Shown: positions 7,641 through 15,735 of the stretch, piece by piece
Numbering within the stretch: the stretch's first letter is position 1
Layout of the letters: every line of letters begins with the position of its first letter
Assembly (NCBI GenBank): GCA_938030915.1
Contig: CALHIO010000224.1
Span: forward strand, 1-23,997
DNA: 23,997 bases
Direction of reading: 5' to 3'
From: an uncultured Gemmatimonadota bacterium
GTDB taxonomy: Bacteria > Gemmatimonadota > Gemmatimonadetes > Longimicrobiales > Gaopeijiaceae
The notes under the pieces: model-generated
Databases searched by the model: none
The model's input: the letters and a program-made list of their open reading frames with translations, nothing else
What the model was told of the DNA's origin: nothing
Translations under genes and position numbers: made by a program

Positions 7641-10600
7641 CTACGTGATAATCCGCAGGCCCAGTTGCTGAAGCATGCGGTTGAACTCTTCCACGTCGTC
7701 GTCCATCACGGCCTCGAGCGCGGCCGCGATCATCGCCAGTCGTTCCTCGAGAATCACATGCACCTCGCCCTGTTGATCCGTCGGTCGGAAGTCTGCCACG
7801 GAGGTCGTGTTGAACAGGTACGAGAGGCGCTCGAACAACCGTGTCGGATACCGGACACCATCCTGTCCCGTCCCTGTGCCCCGCATCTGGAAGAGCCCCT
7901 GCTCGACTTCGATCAACGACTCGTTCAGGGCGTTGGCGGCGTCCACGATGTCCGGCTGGTCGCCACGCTCGATGAGGATATCCCTCGTATCCAGCACCTG
8001 ACGACGCACCGATTCGATCCGGTCGATCATCGCCACCGCGCTGTCCGCGTCGGCCCGGATGTCCTCGAGCATTGCGATCTGCTCGGCGATCTCCGCTTCG
8101 GTGCCCTCGGAGTTCGGGTCCTTCCGCACCTCGAGCGATTGGGTGAATGTCTCTCCGTTCACACGGAGCGTCACGGAGTACATGCCCGGCGGCTGCAGAA
8201 TGGAGGGACCTCCACCACCGAATGGACCAGCGCCGGGGAACGGTCGGACTCGATCCTCTCCGAGCTGAATGTCGTCCGCGTAGAGCGGCTTGGTTCGAAG
8301 GCGGGGAAGCTGGAGTGCTTCGCCCTCGAGATCCCACCAGACCCGGTTCACGCCCTGGACGGTGGTCCCGGCCAGGGTCCGAACGACCTCACCGGCGCCG
8401 TTCGAGATTTCGATCTCTGCCTCACCCGCGACGTCACCCCCCAGCCAGTAGTTGATGGATGCACCGTACGGCGGGTCCACGCCGTCGGTCTGGTCATCGA
8501 ACATCGTGTACTGCTCCGAGACCGGCCGGAACCGATACGCGGCCCGAGGTGAGAAGAGATGCGCTGGGCGGGCTGCGATCTCGGGCGTGAGCTGCTGAAG
8601 CGGTGTGATGTCGTCGAGAACCCAGTAGCCGCGGCCGTACGTCCCGACGACGAGGTCATTGAAGTGCTCCTGGACGACTAATCCGTACATGGGCGAGTGC
8701 GGCATGTTTGTGTGCAGCGACCGCCAGCTCTCGCCATCGTCGAACGAGACGTACAGTGTCGACTCGGTACCGAGATAGAGCAGACCGGGACGCACCGGGT
8801 CCTCGATAATGCTGCGCGTGTAGCTGAGCACACCGTCGTCGACCCCGTCCGTGATCTGCGTCCAGTTCTCGCCATAGTCGTCCGTCTTGTAGGCGCGCGC
8901 CTCGAAGTCGCCCACCTGATGATGCTCGACGGCGATGTACGCCTTGCCGGCCTCGTACCGCGACGCGTCGATCATTCGGACGACGCCGTCGGGAGGCAGA
9001 TTCGGAATGTTGTCCGTGACGTTGGTCCAGTTCGCGCCGTTGTCACGGCTGACCTGCACGAGCCCATCGTTCGTACCGGCCCACAGGACCCCCGCCTCCA
9101 CCGGCGATTCGTCGAACGCGTAGATCACGCAGCAGTACTCGACACCGATGTTGTCCGGCGTGAGCCCACCGCTGATGCCCATCTTGCTGCGGTCGTTGGT
9201 CGAGAGGTCGGGACTGATCACATCCCAGCTCTGTCCTCCGTTGCGGGTACGATGCACGTGCTGACTCGTCACGTAGATCGTGTTGTTGTCGTGCGGAGAG
9301 ATCAGAAGCGGGAACGTCCACTGAAAACGATACCGAACGCTGTCGGCGGGGTGACCCGTAGTCGTCTCCGGCCACACCTCGACTTCGCGGTACTGCTGGT
9401 TGCGCGCATCCCACCGCACCACGATGCCACCACCCGCGCCCGCACCCGACGCGCTCGACCAGACGATGTTCGGATCGGTGGGATCGGGTGTCGCGAACCC
9501 GCTCTCGCCTCCACCGACAGTGATCCACGCGCTGCGCGGAATCGTACCCGGGCCGAACAGGCCACCCGCTCGAGCGTTCGACGGCCCTCGCGCCGAGGGA
9601 CCGTCCTGCCGGTTGCCCATCACGTTGTAAGGGACCGCGTTATCGACCGTCACATGGTACATCTGAGCGATCGGGAGCTGGATCCGGAACCAGCTGTCAC
9701 CACGATTCTCCGAAACCGAGATCCCCCCGTCTCCACCCACCGCCTGCCGGTCGGGATTCGTCGGGTCGATCCACATGTCATGGTGATCCCAGTTCGGTCC
9801 CTGCAGAAAGCCTGCGGCCTCGGAGGTCACCCCGCCGTCATAGCTCCAGCTGTACGCGGCCGCGATGAAATACGCTTCGTTCTTGTTGTCCGGAGCGACT
9901 TCGCAACGGGTGTAGTAGGCGGTTCGGCCTGCCAGGTCGCGGTTGTAGCTCGTGAGGTTCCAGTTGACGCCGCCGTCGTCGGAGCGCCAGAGCTCCCCTC
10001 CGTCCGTCTCCCCGCCCTCCCACGGGATGCCGTCCCCCGTCTCGATGAGGGCATAGATCCGGTCCGAGTCGTCGGCGGTCATGCAGAGGCCAATCTTTCC
10101 GATCTGACGGGTCGGGAGCCCATTGCCCTCCAGACGCGTCCACGTCGTTCCACCGTCGCGCGAGACGTGGATCGCGCTACCCGGTCCCCCGGACGTCCGC
10201 GCCCACGTGCGCAGCGCGATCTGCCACGTGCCCGCGAACAGGATGCGCGGATTGTTCGGGTCCATGACGAGGTCGCTCGCGCCGGTTTCCTCATCGACGA
10301 AGAGAACGTGCTCCCACGTCTCTCCACCGTCCGTCGTCCGGTAGATCCCGCGTTCCTGCTGGGGAGCATATCCGTGCCCGACCGAAGCCGCGTACACGAT
10401 GTCCGGATCGGTCGGATGGATGATGATCCGGCTGATCCGACCCGTCCGGTCGAGACCCATGTGCGTCCACGTCTCTCCTGCGTCGGTGGACTTCCAGACC
10501 CCGTTCCCGATCGAGACGTTCGAGCGCAGGAACGGTTCACCCGTCCCGACCCACACGATGTTCGGATCCGTGTCCGCCACGGCGACCTCGCCGATCGCAT

Positions 10601-10868
10601 GGACCTTCTGCTCGTCGAAGATCGGTCGCCAATTCAATCCCGCGTCGTCGGTCTTCCACAGACCACCGGAGGCGGCACCGGCGTAGTAGGTGAAACGGTC
10701 TCCGATCACGCCCGATACCGAGGTGACCCGGTTTCCGGTCGGACCGATATGCCGGAACCGCATCTGGTCGATGTGGCCCGCGTCGATCTCCTGCGCGAGG
10801 AGGCTCGGCGGGACGAGCGTGAGGAAGGTGGCGATAGCCGCGAGCGACGTGGTCAACCGGATACGCAT
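7641..10868 (-). CDS. Giant exported Asp-box (sortilin/VPS10-like) beta-propeller protein
   Basis: This 1,075-residue exported protein has a signal peptide (about 1-26, ending L-L-A-Q). About ten Asp-box/BNR repeats of the type S/T-x-D-x-G-x-x-W occur between residues 70 and 715, for example near 72, 126, 177, 236, 295, 384, 540, 606, 660 and 706. They predict a large beta-propeller of the sortilin/VPS10 type, also seen in sialidase-like and xyloglucanase-like proteins. The signature G-T-Y-G-R-G-Y-W-V-L-D-D-I-T-P-L closes the propeller near 742-757. A beta-sandwich-like region follows (around 800-930) and then a helical C-terminal tail. Such proteins are often annotated as glycosyl hydrolases, but no catalytic residues can be assigned. 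The start at 10868 has a GGAG Shine-Dalgarno 6 bases upstream and begins the signal peptide; a longer in-frame ATG at 10937 is rejected for that reason. The M29/NicX-like gene lies 102 bases upstream on the same strand. Confidence 0.9.
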   Translation of the reverse strand: MRIRLTTSLAAIATFLTLVPPSLLAQEIDAGHIDQMRFRHIGPTGNRVTSVSGVIGDRFTYYAGAASGGLWKTDDAGLNWRPIFDEQKVHAIGEVAVADTDPNIVWVGTGEPFLRSNVSIGNGVWKSTDAGETWTHMGLDRTGRISRIIIHPTDPDIVYAASVGHGYAPQQERGIYRTTDGGETWEHVLFVDEETGASDLVMDPNNPRILFAGTWQIALRTWARTSGGPGSAIHVSRDGGTTWTRLEGNGLPTRQIGKIGLCMTADDSDRIYALIETGDGIPWEGGETDGGELWRSDDGGVNWNLTSYNRDLAGRTAYYTRCEVAPDNKNEAYFIAAAYSWSYDGGVTSEAAGFLQGPNWDHHDMWIDPTNPDRQAVGGDGGISVSENRGDSWFRIQLPIAQMYHVTVDNAVPYNVMGNRQDGPSARGPSNARAGGLFGPGTIPRSAWITVGGGESGFATPDPTDPNIVWSSASGAGAGGGIVVRWDARNQQYREVEVWPETTTGHPADSVRYRFQWTFPLLISPHDNNTIYVTSQHVHRTRNGGQSWDVISPDLSTNDRSKMGISGGLTPDNIGVEYCCVIYAFDESPVEAGVLWAGTNDGLVQVSRDNGANWTNVTDNIPNLPPDGVVRMIDASRYEAGKAYIAVEHHQVGDFEARAYKTDDYGENWTQITDGVDDGVLSYTRSIIEDPVRPGLLYLGTESTLYVSFDDGESWRSLHTNMPHSPMYGLVVQEHFNDLVVGTYGRGYWVLDDITPLQQLTPEIAARPAHLFSPRAAYRFRPVSEQYTMFDDQTDGVDPPYGASINYWLGGDVAGEAEIEISNGAGEVVRTLAGTTVQGVNRVWWDLEGEALQLPRLRTKPLYADDIQLGEDRVRPFPGAGPFGGGGPSILQPPGMYSVTLRVNGETFTQSLEVRKDPNSEGTEAEIAEQIAMLEDIRADADSAVAMIDRIESVRRQVLDTRDILIERGDQPDIVDAANALNESLIEVEQGLFQMRGTGTGQDGVRYPTRLFERLSYLFNTTSVADFRPTDQQGEVHVILEERLAMIAAALEAVMDDDVEEFNRMLQQLGLRIIT

Positions 10869-10970
10869 GAACAGCTCCGCGAAATGAGAGTCGGAGACAG
10901 GACAATCGATCACGTCATAAGGACGCCCTGCACGCACCTCGGCAAGCGTTCGACGCCGCGCGCCCCGGGA

Positions 10971-11966
10971 TCAGTCGAACAGAACCTCGCCGGCCTCGAC
11001 CACGAGACGGTGGTCGAGCGTGATGGTCGGAGCGTACTGGACCATGTCCATGTGCACGGCGCACTCCACGTCCCCACCGTAGAAGACGTTGTCCCCGATG
11101 GCGATGTGGACGAGCCCACGCGCCTTCTTCTCTTCCTCGAAATCTCCGTTCCGGCGACACGCCGGATTCAGGCCGATCCCGATCTCGGCGATGTTGTCGG
11201 CGTCCGGGACCCGCTCGATGATCCGTCGAAGCTCTTCCGCCTGAGGACTCGTGCCCTCGACAGCCGTGACCCGGCCCGCCGACACGCGCAGGGTGATCGG
11301 TTCGTCCGGGGTGCCGATGTGCGCGATCGGCCCATCGACCACGATCACGCCTTCCGCGGTGCCGCTGCGCGGCATCTGCGACACCTCGCCATCGGAGAAC
11401 GCGGCCTCCTGCCCCGGCTCCGTCGCGAAGCCGCACTCGATCATGACCGCCTCGCTACCGATGGGTGCAGAAAGATCCGTCCCGGCCGGCGTGGTCACGC
11501 GGATCCGATCCGCCGCCCGCCAGAGCTCCGCGAGCCGTTCCCCGTCGGCGTACAGCGCATCATAGTCGGCTCGAGCGCCACCCTCAGTGAAGTTGTCGAG
11601 AGAGCGCATGACCATCGAAATGGCTCGAAGTCTCCTCTCATCGAATAGGCGCTTGACCGCCTTCGCGTAGGTGGGCGCGCCACACGACCCGGTGAGGCCG
11701 ATCAGACAATTCGCCGCCTCCAGAGCCCGCTCGATCGGAGGGGTCAACTCGTTCTTCCGATCCGTCCCGCGGGTCGGCATGACCAGGATCGTGTATTCGG
11801 CTCCGACACTCTCCACCACGCCAGCCAGCGCGTACGCCAGGCTCATTTCGGTGTGGGGGTCGCACACCAGGGCGACCTGTTCTCCGGCCTTCACCGCCAG
11901 AAGCCTGCGAATGATCAGATCGGCACTGCGGGCCACGTCGATGCTGCGAGGGTGTGCATGGCTCAC
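10971..11966 (-). CDS. M29 aminopeptidase / NicX-like metal-dependent enzyme
   Basis: This 331-residue cytoplasmic protein resembles the fold shared by M29 aminopeptidases (AmpS/AmpT) and 2,5-dihydroxypyridine 5,6-dioxygenase (NicX). Probable metal ligands lie in the C-terminal half: E194 (D-G-E-V), E261 (A-E-I-G-I-G-L-N-P), H287 (G-L-V-H-I-A-I-G-D-N), and H305 and D307 (V-H-M-D-M-V). The G-L-N-P and H-I-A-I-G-D-N motifs look more like the NicX-type branch than classical aminopeptidase T, so either peptidase or ring-cleaving dioxygenase activity is possible. The start is taken as GTG at 11966 because GGGAG lies 7 bases upstream. An in-frame TTG at 11987 lies further up without such a site. 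The gene is divergent from the fabH-like gene and upstream of the Asp-box gene on the same strand. Confidence 0.8.
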   Translation of the reverse strand: MSHAHPRSIDVARSADLIIRRLLAVKAGEQVALVCDPHTEMSLAYALAGVVESVGAEYTILVMPTRGTDRKNELTPPIERALEAANCLIGLTGSCGAPTYAKAVKRLFDERRLRAISMVMRSLDNFTEGGARADYDALYADGERLAELWRAADRIRVTTPAGTDLSAPIGSEAVMIECGFATEPGQEAAFSDGEVSQMPRSGTAEGVIVVDGPIAHIGTPDEPITLRVSAGRVTAVEGTSPQAEELRRIIERVPDADNIAEIGIGLNPACRRNGDFEEEKKARGLVHIAIGDNVFYGGDVECAVHMDMVQYAPTITLDHRLVVEAGEVLFD

Positions 11967-12129
11967 GTGGAGGCTCCCTTGTTCCAAGGGTTCGAGGATC
12001 GATTTCGCTCATAGATACAGCGAGCGACGGATCGCAGACAGAACACCTGACGTGCGATCGGTCACGCTGGCGAACACATGTCGGTCGGCCCCAAGCTCAT
12101 GGGGTCGACCGCCACGATCCCGCTCGTTC

Positions 12130-13284
12130 ATGACCCAACCCACCTACGCTGCCATCACCGGCTGGGGCTCCTGTATGCCCCCGGCCGTCCTGTCGAACGA
12201 CGACCTCTCGACCTTCCTCGATACCTCGGACGAGTGGATCGTCTCGCGAACCGGCATGAAGGAGCGTCGGATCTCACACGTCACGGCGACGGAGCTGGCG
12301 ACCCTCGCTGCAAGACGGGCACTCGCGTGCGCGGGCCTCGACCCCGAAGACCTCGACCTCATCATCTACGGGGGCGTCAGCAACGAAGAGCTCTGCCCGA
12401 ACAGCGCATCCGGTGTCCAGATCTCGCTGGGTGCCGCGAAGGCGGCGTCGATGGACATCAACACTGCGTGCACGAGCTTCTGCTACGGCCTCGCAGCCGC
12501 GACGGGTATGATCCGGACCGGACAGGTCCGGAACGCCGTGGTGATCGGCACCGAGCTCATCAGCCGCTACATGGATTGGAAGAACCGGAACGTCGCCGTC
12601 CTTTTCGGTGATGGTTCGGCAGCCGTGGTGCTCGAGGCGACGGAGAACCAGGAGGGGATGCTCGCCAGCGTGCTGGGCTGCGACGCTACGGCCCGCGACA
12701 CCCTCCGCGTCCGTGGTTTCGGGTGCGGTTACTCCGGGTACGGGATCACGCTCGGTGACACGTTCTGGGACTTCGACGGCCAACAGATCTTCAAGCGGGC
12801 CGTGATGGGCATGTCTCGCGCGTCAAAAGAGGTGCTCGCTCGGTCGGACCTCACCGCCGACGACATTTCCCTCGTCGTACCCCACCAGGCAAACCTGCGC
12901 ATCATCGAGTCGGTGGCGAAGTACGCCGGGGTTCCGATGGACCGCGTCATGCTCACGGTCGAGAAGTACGGCAACATGAGCGCCGCGACGGTACCGGTCG
13001 CACTCGTGGAGGCTCTCGAAGAGGGGCGGGTCGAACCGAACAGCTGGCTCCTGATGCCGGCGTTCGGCGGAGGTCTGACGTACTGCTCACTCCTGGTGAA
13101 ATGGGGTGATCGGATCACCCCGAGGGAACAGATCGAAGACGACTTGCCCCCCTGCAGCGAATCCGCGCTGCAGATGGTGAATCGCATCAGGGCGAATCAG
13201 GATCCGTATGGTCGTTCGAGGGACGGCCTGCTCGCCCCGGTCTTCCCCGAGGCGCGTCTCGAGTCCTTGTCGGCGATGGATTAG
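12130..13284 (+). CDS. fabH: 3-oxoacyl-ACP synthase III (KAS III/FabH-like)
   Basis: This 384-residue thiolase-fold ketosynthase has the full KAS III triad: C114 in N-T-A-C-T-S-F, H252 in V-P-H-Q-A-N, and N282 in Y-G-N-M-S-A-A-T. The usual motif is N-T-S-A-A-S. The family condenses an acyl-CoA or acyl thioester with malonyl-ACP, initiating fatty acid synthesis. The family is normally about 315-335 residues. Here about 50 extra residues follow the last conserved strand (G-G-G-L-T-Y-C-S-L-L-V-K-W) and contain a charged, possibly helical tail. No other fatty-acid genes (acpP, fabD, fabG, plsX) adjoin it, so it may be a specialised paralogue and not the housekeeping FabH. The ATG at 12130 aligns with the family start but lacks a Shine-Dalgarno. 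Confidence 0.85.
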   Translation: MTQPTYAAITGWGSCMPPAVLSNDDLSTFLDTSDEWIVSRTGMKERRISHVTATELATLAARRALACAGLDPEDLDLIIYGGVSNEELCPNSASGVQISLGAAKAASMDINTACTSFCYGLAAATGMIRTGQVRNAVVIGTELISRYMDWKNRNVAVLFGDGSAAVVLEATENQEGMLASVLGCDATARDTLRVRGFGCGYSGYGITLGDTFWDFDGQQIFKRAVMGMSRASKEVLARSDLTADDISLVVPHQANLRIIESVAKYAGVPMDRVMLTVEKYGNMSAATVPVALVEALEEGRVEPNSWLLMPAFGGGLTYCSLLVKWGDRITPREQIEDDLPPCSESALQMVNRIRANQDPYGRSRDGLLAPVFPEARLESLSAMD

Positions 13285-13388
13285 CGGGTCCTTGCCAGCG
13301 CCACCGTCGGCGGGGAGTTTGCTGACCGATTTTCACGGGTGAGCCGCCTCCGCTCCGGCACCCGCTCCATGCCCCCTCGAGTGACCGG

Positions 13389-15716
13389 ATGCGCACGCTC
13401 CTGAACCGTCTCTTCACACCATCGTTGGTGGTGGTCGTCCTCTTGGTCGGGGTCTTCCCGGTCGCCGGTTACGCCCAGGCCCGGGAGGAGCTTCGGACGT
13501 CGATGATCGATGGATCGCCGGCGCCTGTCTTTCCCGAGTCGAGTACCCGAGATGCGCGGGGTCGAGCGACCGTACGCGCGATTCGGCTCGACGCTCCCCT
13601 GGTGCTCGACGGCCGGCTCGACGAAGCGGTGTACAGTGACTACCAGCCGTTCGGGGACTTCATCCAGGTGGTACCCGTCGCGGGCAATCCGTCCTCGGAG
13701 CGCACGGACGTCTGGGTCGCCTTCGACGATGACAACATCTACGTCACGTGTCGTTGCTGGGAGACGGCACCGCCCGAAGAGTGGGTGATCAACGAGTACC
13801 GCAGGGACACCTCCGGCCTGCGAAACAACGAACATTTCGGCGTGATGTTCGACACGTTCTACGACCGCAGGAACGGGGTGATCTTCTACGCCAACCCCCT
13901 GGGTGCCAGGGCCGACTACGCGGTGGTGGGAGAAGGAAGCCCCAACAGCGACTGGAACCCGGTATGGGACGTCGCGGGGGGCACGTTCGATGGAGGCTGG
14001 ATCGTGGAAATGGCGATTCCCTTCAAGTCGCTCCGCTACACGGCGGGGTCCGACCGGATGTGGGGACTGCAACTCCGCCGCTCGATCCGCCACAAGAACG
14101 AGTGGACGTACCTGAATCCCGTACCACCTGCCCTGGCCGGTCCACAGGCGATGAACCGTATCTCGTCGGGTGGAACTCTCGTTGGGCTCGACCTGCCGCC
14201 CGCCGGCAGCAATCTCGAGCTCAAGCCCTACGCGATCGGCGGGATTTCCACCAACCGACTCGCGACTCCGTCGATCGACAACGACGCCACCGGCGATATC
14301 GGGCTCGACCTCAAGTACGGCATCACAGCGAACCTCACCGCTGACGTCACGGTGAATACGGACTTTGCCCAGGTCGAGGTCGATGAGCAGCAGGTCAACC
14401 TGACGCGGTTCAGCCTCTTCTTCCCGGAGAAACGGGACTTCTTCCTCGAGGGACGCGGCGTCTTCGACTTCGGTCGCGGAGGAAGCGGTGGCTTCGGATT
14501 CGGTGGCGGACGCGGTGGCTTCCGTCGAGGTGGCGGAGACCGTCCGACGCTCTTCTACAGCCGCCGAATCGGTCTGGACCGCGGCTCGGTCGTCCCGATC
14601 CGGGGAGGAGGCAGGGTCACCGGAAAAGTCGGTCCGTTCAACGTGGGCCTCGTGAATATCCAGACAGGAGACGTCGAGTCGGCTGGCGTCGAGAGCACCA
14701 ACTACTCGGTAGTCCGCGTTCAGAGGGATATCCTCACACGCAGCTCGATCGGAGCCATCTTCACCAATCGGTCCATCGCGGTCGGGTCAAACGGATCCAA
14801 CAGGGTGTACGGTGTCGACGCGGCGTTCGGCTTCGGCGAGAACTTCGAGGCGGGAGCGTACTGGGCACAGACGCAGACACCGTCCCTGACCGGCGACGAC
14901 CGGAGTTGGCAGGCGGCCGCCACCTACAACGCAGATCGATACGGAGCCACAGCCTCCCGACTGAAGGTTGGCGACTCCTTCAATCCGGAAGTCGGCTTCC
15001 TCCGACGAAGCGACTTCGAGCGAACGGCGGGCAGTGTGCGATTCAGTCCGCGCCCGACTTCGATCGAGGCCATACGGAAGCTGACGTGGCAGGCCAACCT
15101 GGACTACTTCGAGGACGGTGCCGGACGGATGCAGTCACGGCGTCAGACCGCTCGCTTCGACATCGAGATGGAAAACAGCGATCGGTGGTCGATCGAGCGG
15201 GTTCGCGAGTTCGAACGCCTCGACCAGCCGTTCGCGATCACGAGAGATCAGGACATCCCGACGGGTCGCTACACCTTCGCGAGCCAGACCCTCTCGTACA
15301 ACAGCGGTCCACAACGACGACTGGCCGGAAACGTCTCGCTCCAATGGGGCGACTTCTACGACGGCTCGATCCGATCGCTCAGCGTGAGCCAGGGTCGCGT
15401 GGTCGTGTCCGACCACCTTTCGCTCGAACCGGGGGTCAGCTACAACCTCCTCGACCTGCCGGAGGGTGAGCAGACCCAGGCTGTGTTCAGACTGCGCAGC
15501 GACTACGCCTTCACACCGCGTATGTTCGCGAGCGCGCTGTTGCAGTACAACGAGGCGGACCAGATCCTGTCGAGCAACGTACGCTTCCGGTGGGAATACG
15601 CGCCGGGTAGCGAACTCTTCGTGGTCTGGACCGACGAGCGGGACCGAAGCCCGCAGGGTACAGGCCTCCGAACACGCGGACTGGCGATCAAGGCGACCCG
15701 GCTGCTCAGATTCTAG
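13389..15716 (+). CDS. DUF5916 outer-membrane barrel protein with N-terminal CBM9-like domain
   Basis: This 775-residue exported protein has a signal peptide (about 1-30, ending G-Y-A-Q). A beta-sandwich like the CBM9/DOMON-type carbohydrate-binding module follows at about 60-250, with the characteristic L-D-G-R-L-D-E-A-V start and a W-V-A-F-D-D-D-N-I-Y-V strand. The DUF5916 region then carries the family motifs D-F-A-Q-V-E-V-D, F-F-P-E-K-R-D-F-F-L-E-G and L-F-Y-S-R-R-I-G. The C-terminal half consists of amphipathic strands ending in F, as expected of a BamA-inserted outer-membrane barrel. A Gly/Arg-rich insert at about 361-383 separates two of the motifs. It is probably a surface ligand-binding or transport component; no enzyme residues are identified. 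It is the first gene of a tight operon with the M28 peptidase (19-base gap) and the sulfatase. Confidence 0.87.
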   Translation: MRTLLNRLFTPSLVVVVLLVGVFPVAGYAQAREELRTSMIDGSPAPVFPESSTRDARGRATVRAIRLDAPLVLDGRLDEAVYSDYQPFGDFIQVVPVAGNPSSERTDVWVAFDDDNIYVTCRCWETAPPEEWVINEYRRDTSGLRNNEHFGVMFDTFYDRRNGVIFYANPLGARADYAVVGEGSPNSDWNPVWDVAGGTFDGGWIVEMAIPFKSLRYTAGSDRMWGLQLRRSIRHKNEWTYLNPVPPALAGPQAMNRISSGGTLVGLDLPPAGSNLELKPYAIGGISTNRLATPSIDNDATGDIGLDLKYGITANLTADVTVNTDFAQVEVDEQQVNLTRFSLFFPEKRDFFLEGRGVFDFGRGGSGGFGFGGGRGGFRRGGGDRPTLFYSRRIGLDRGSVVPIRGGGRVTGKVGPFNVGLVNIQTGDVESAGVESTNYSVVRVQRDILTRSSIGAIFTNRSIAVGSNGSNRVYGVDAAFGFGENFEAGAYWAQTQTPSLTGDDRSWQAAATYNADRYGATASRLKVGDSFNPEVGFLRRSDFERTAGSVRFSPRPTSIEAIRKLTWQANLDYFEDGAGRMQSRRQTARFDIEMENSDRWSIERVREFERLDQPFAITRDQDIPTGRYTFASQTLSYNSGPQRRLAGNVSLQWGDFYDGSIRSLSVSQGRVVVSDHLSLEPGVSYNLLDLPEGEQTQAVFRLRSDYAFTPRMFASALLQYNEADQILSSNVRFRWEYAPGSELFVVWTDERDRSPQGTGLRTRGLAIKATRLLRF

Positions 15717-15735
15717 ATCGATGAAGGAACGTCAC

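Noticed and set aside
8697..11648. A 983-codon open frame on the plus strand opposite the Asp-box and M29-like genes
   Set aside because: It is antisense to two well-supported genes, is rich in Arg, His, Asp and Val, and shows no recognisable motif. Long antisense frames are expected in high-GC DNA.
13138..13175. CTGCAG...CTGCAG inverted repeat near the fabH 3' end
   Set aside because: It lies inside the coding region, with a short stem. No role is needed to explain it.
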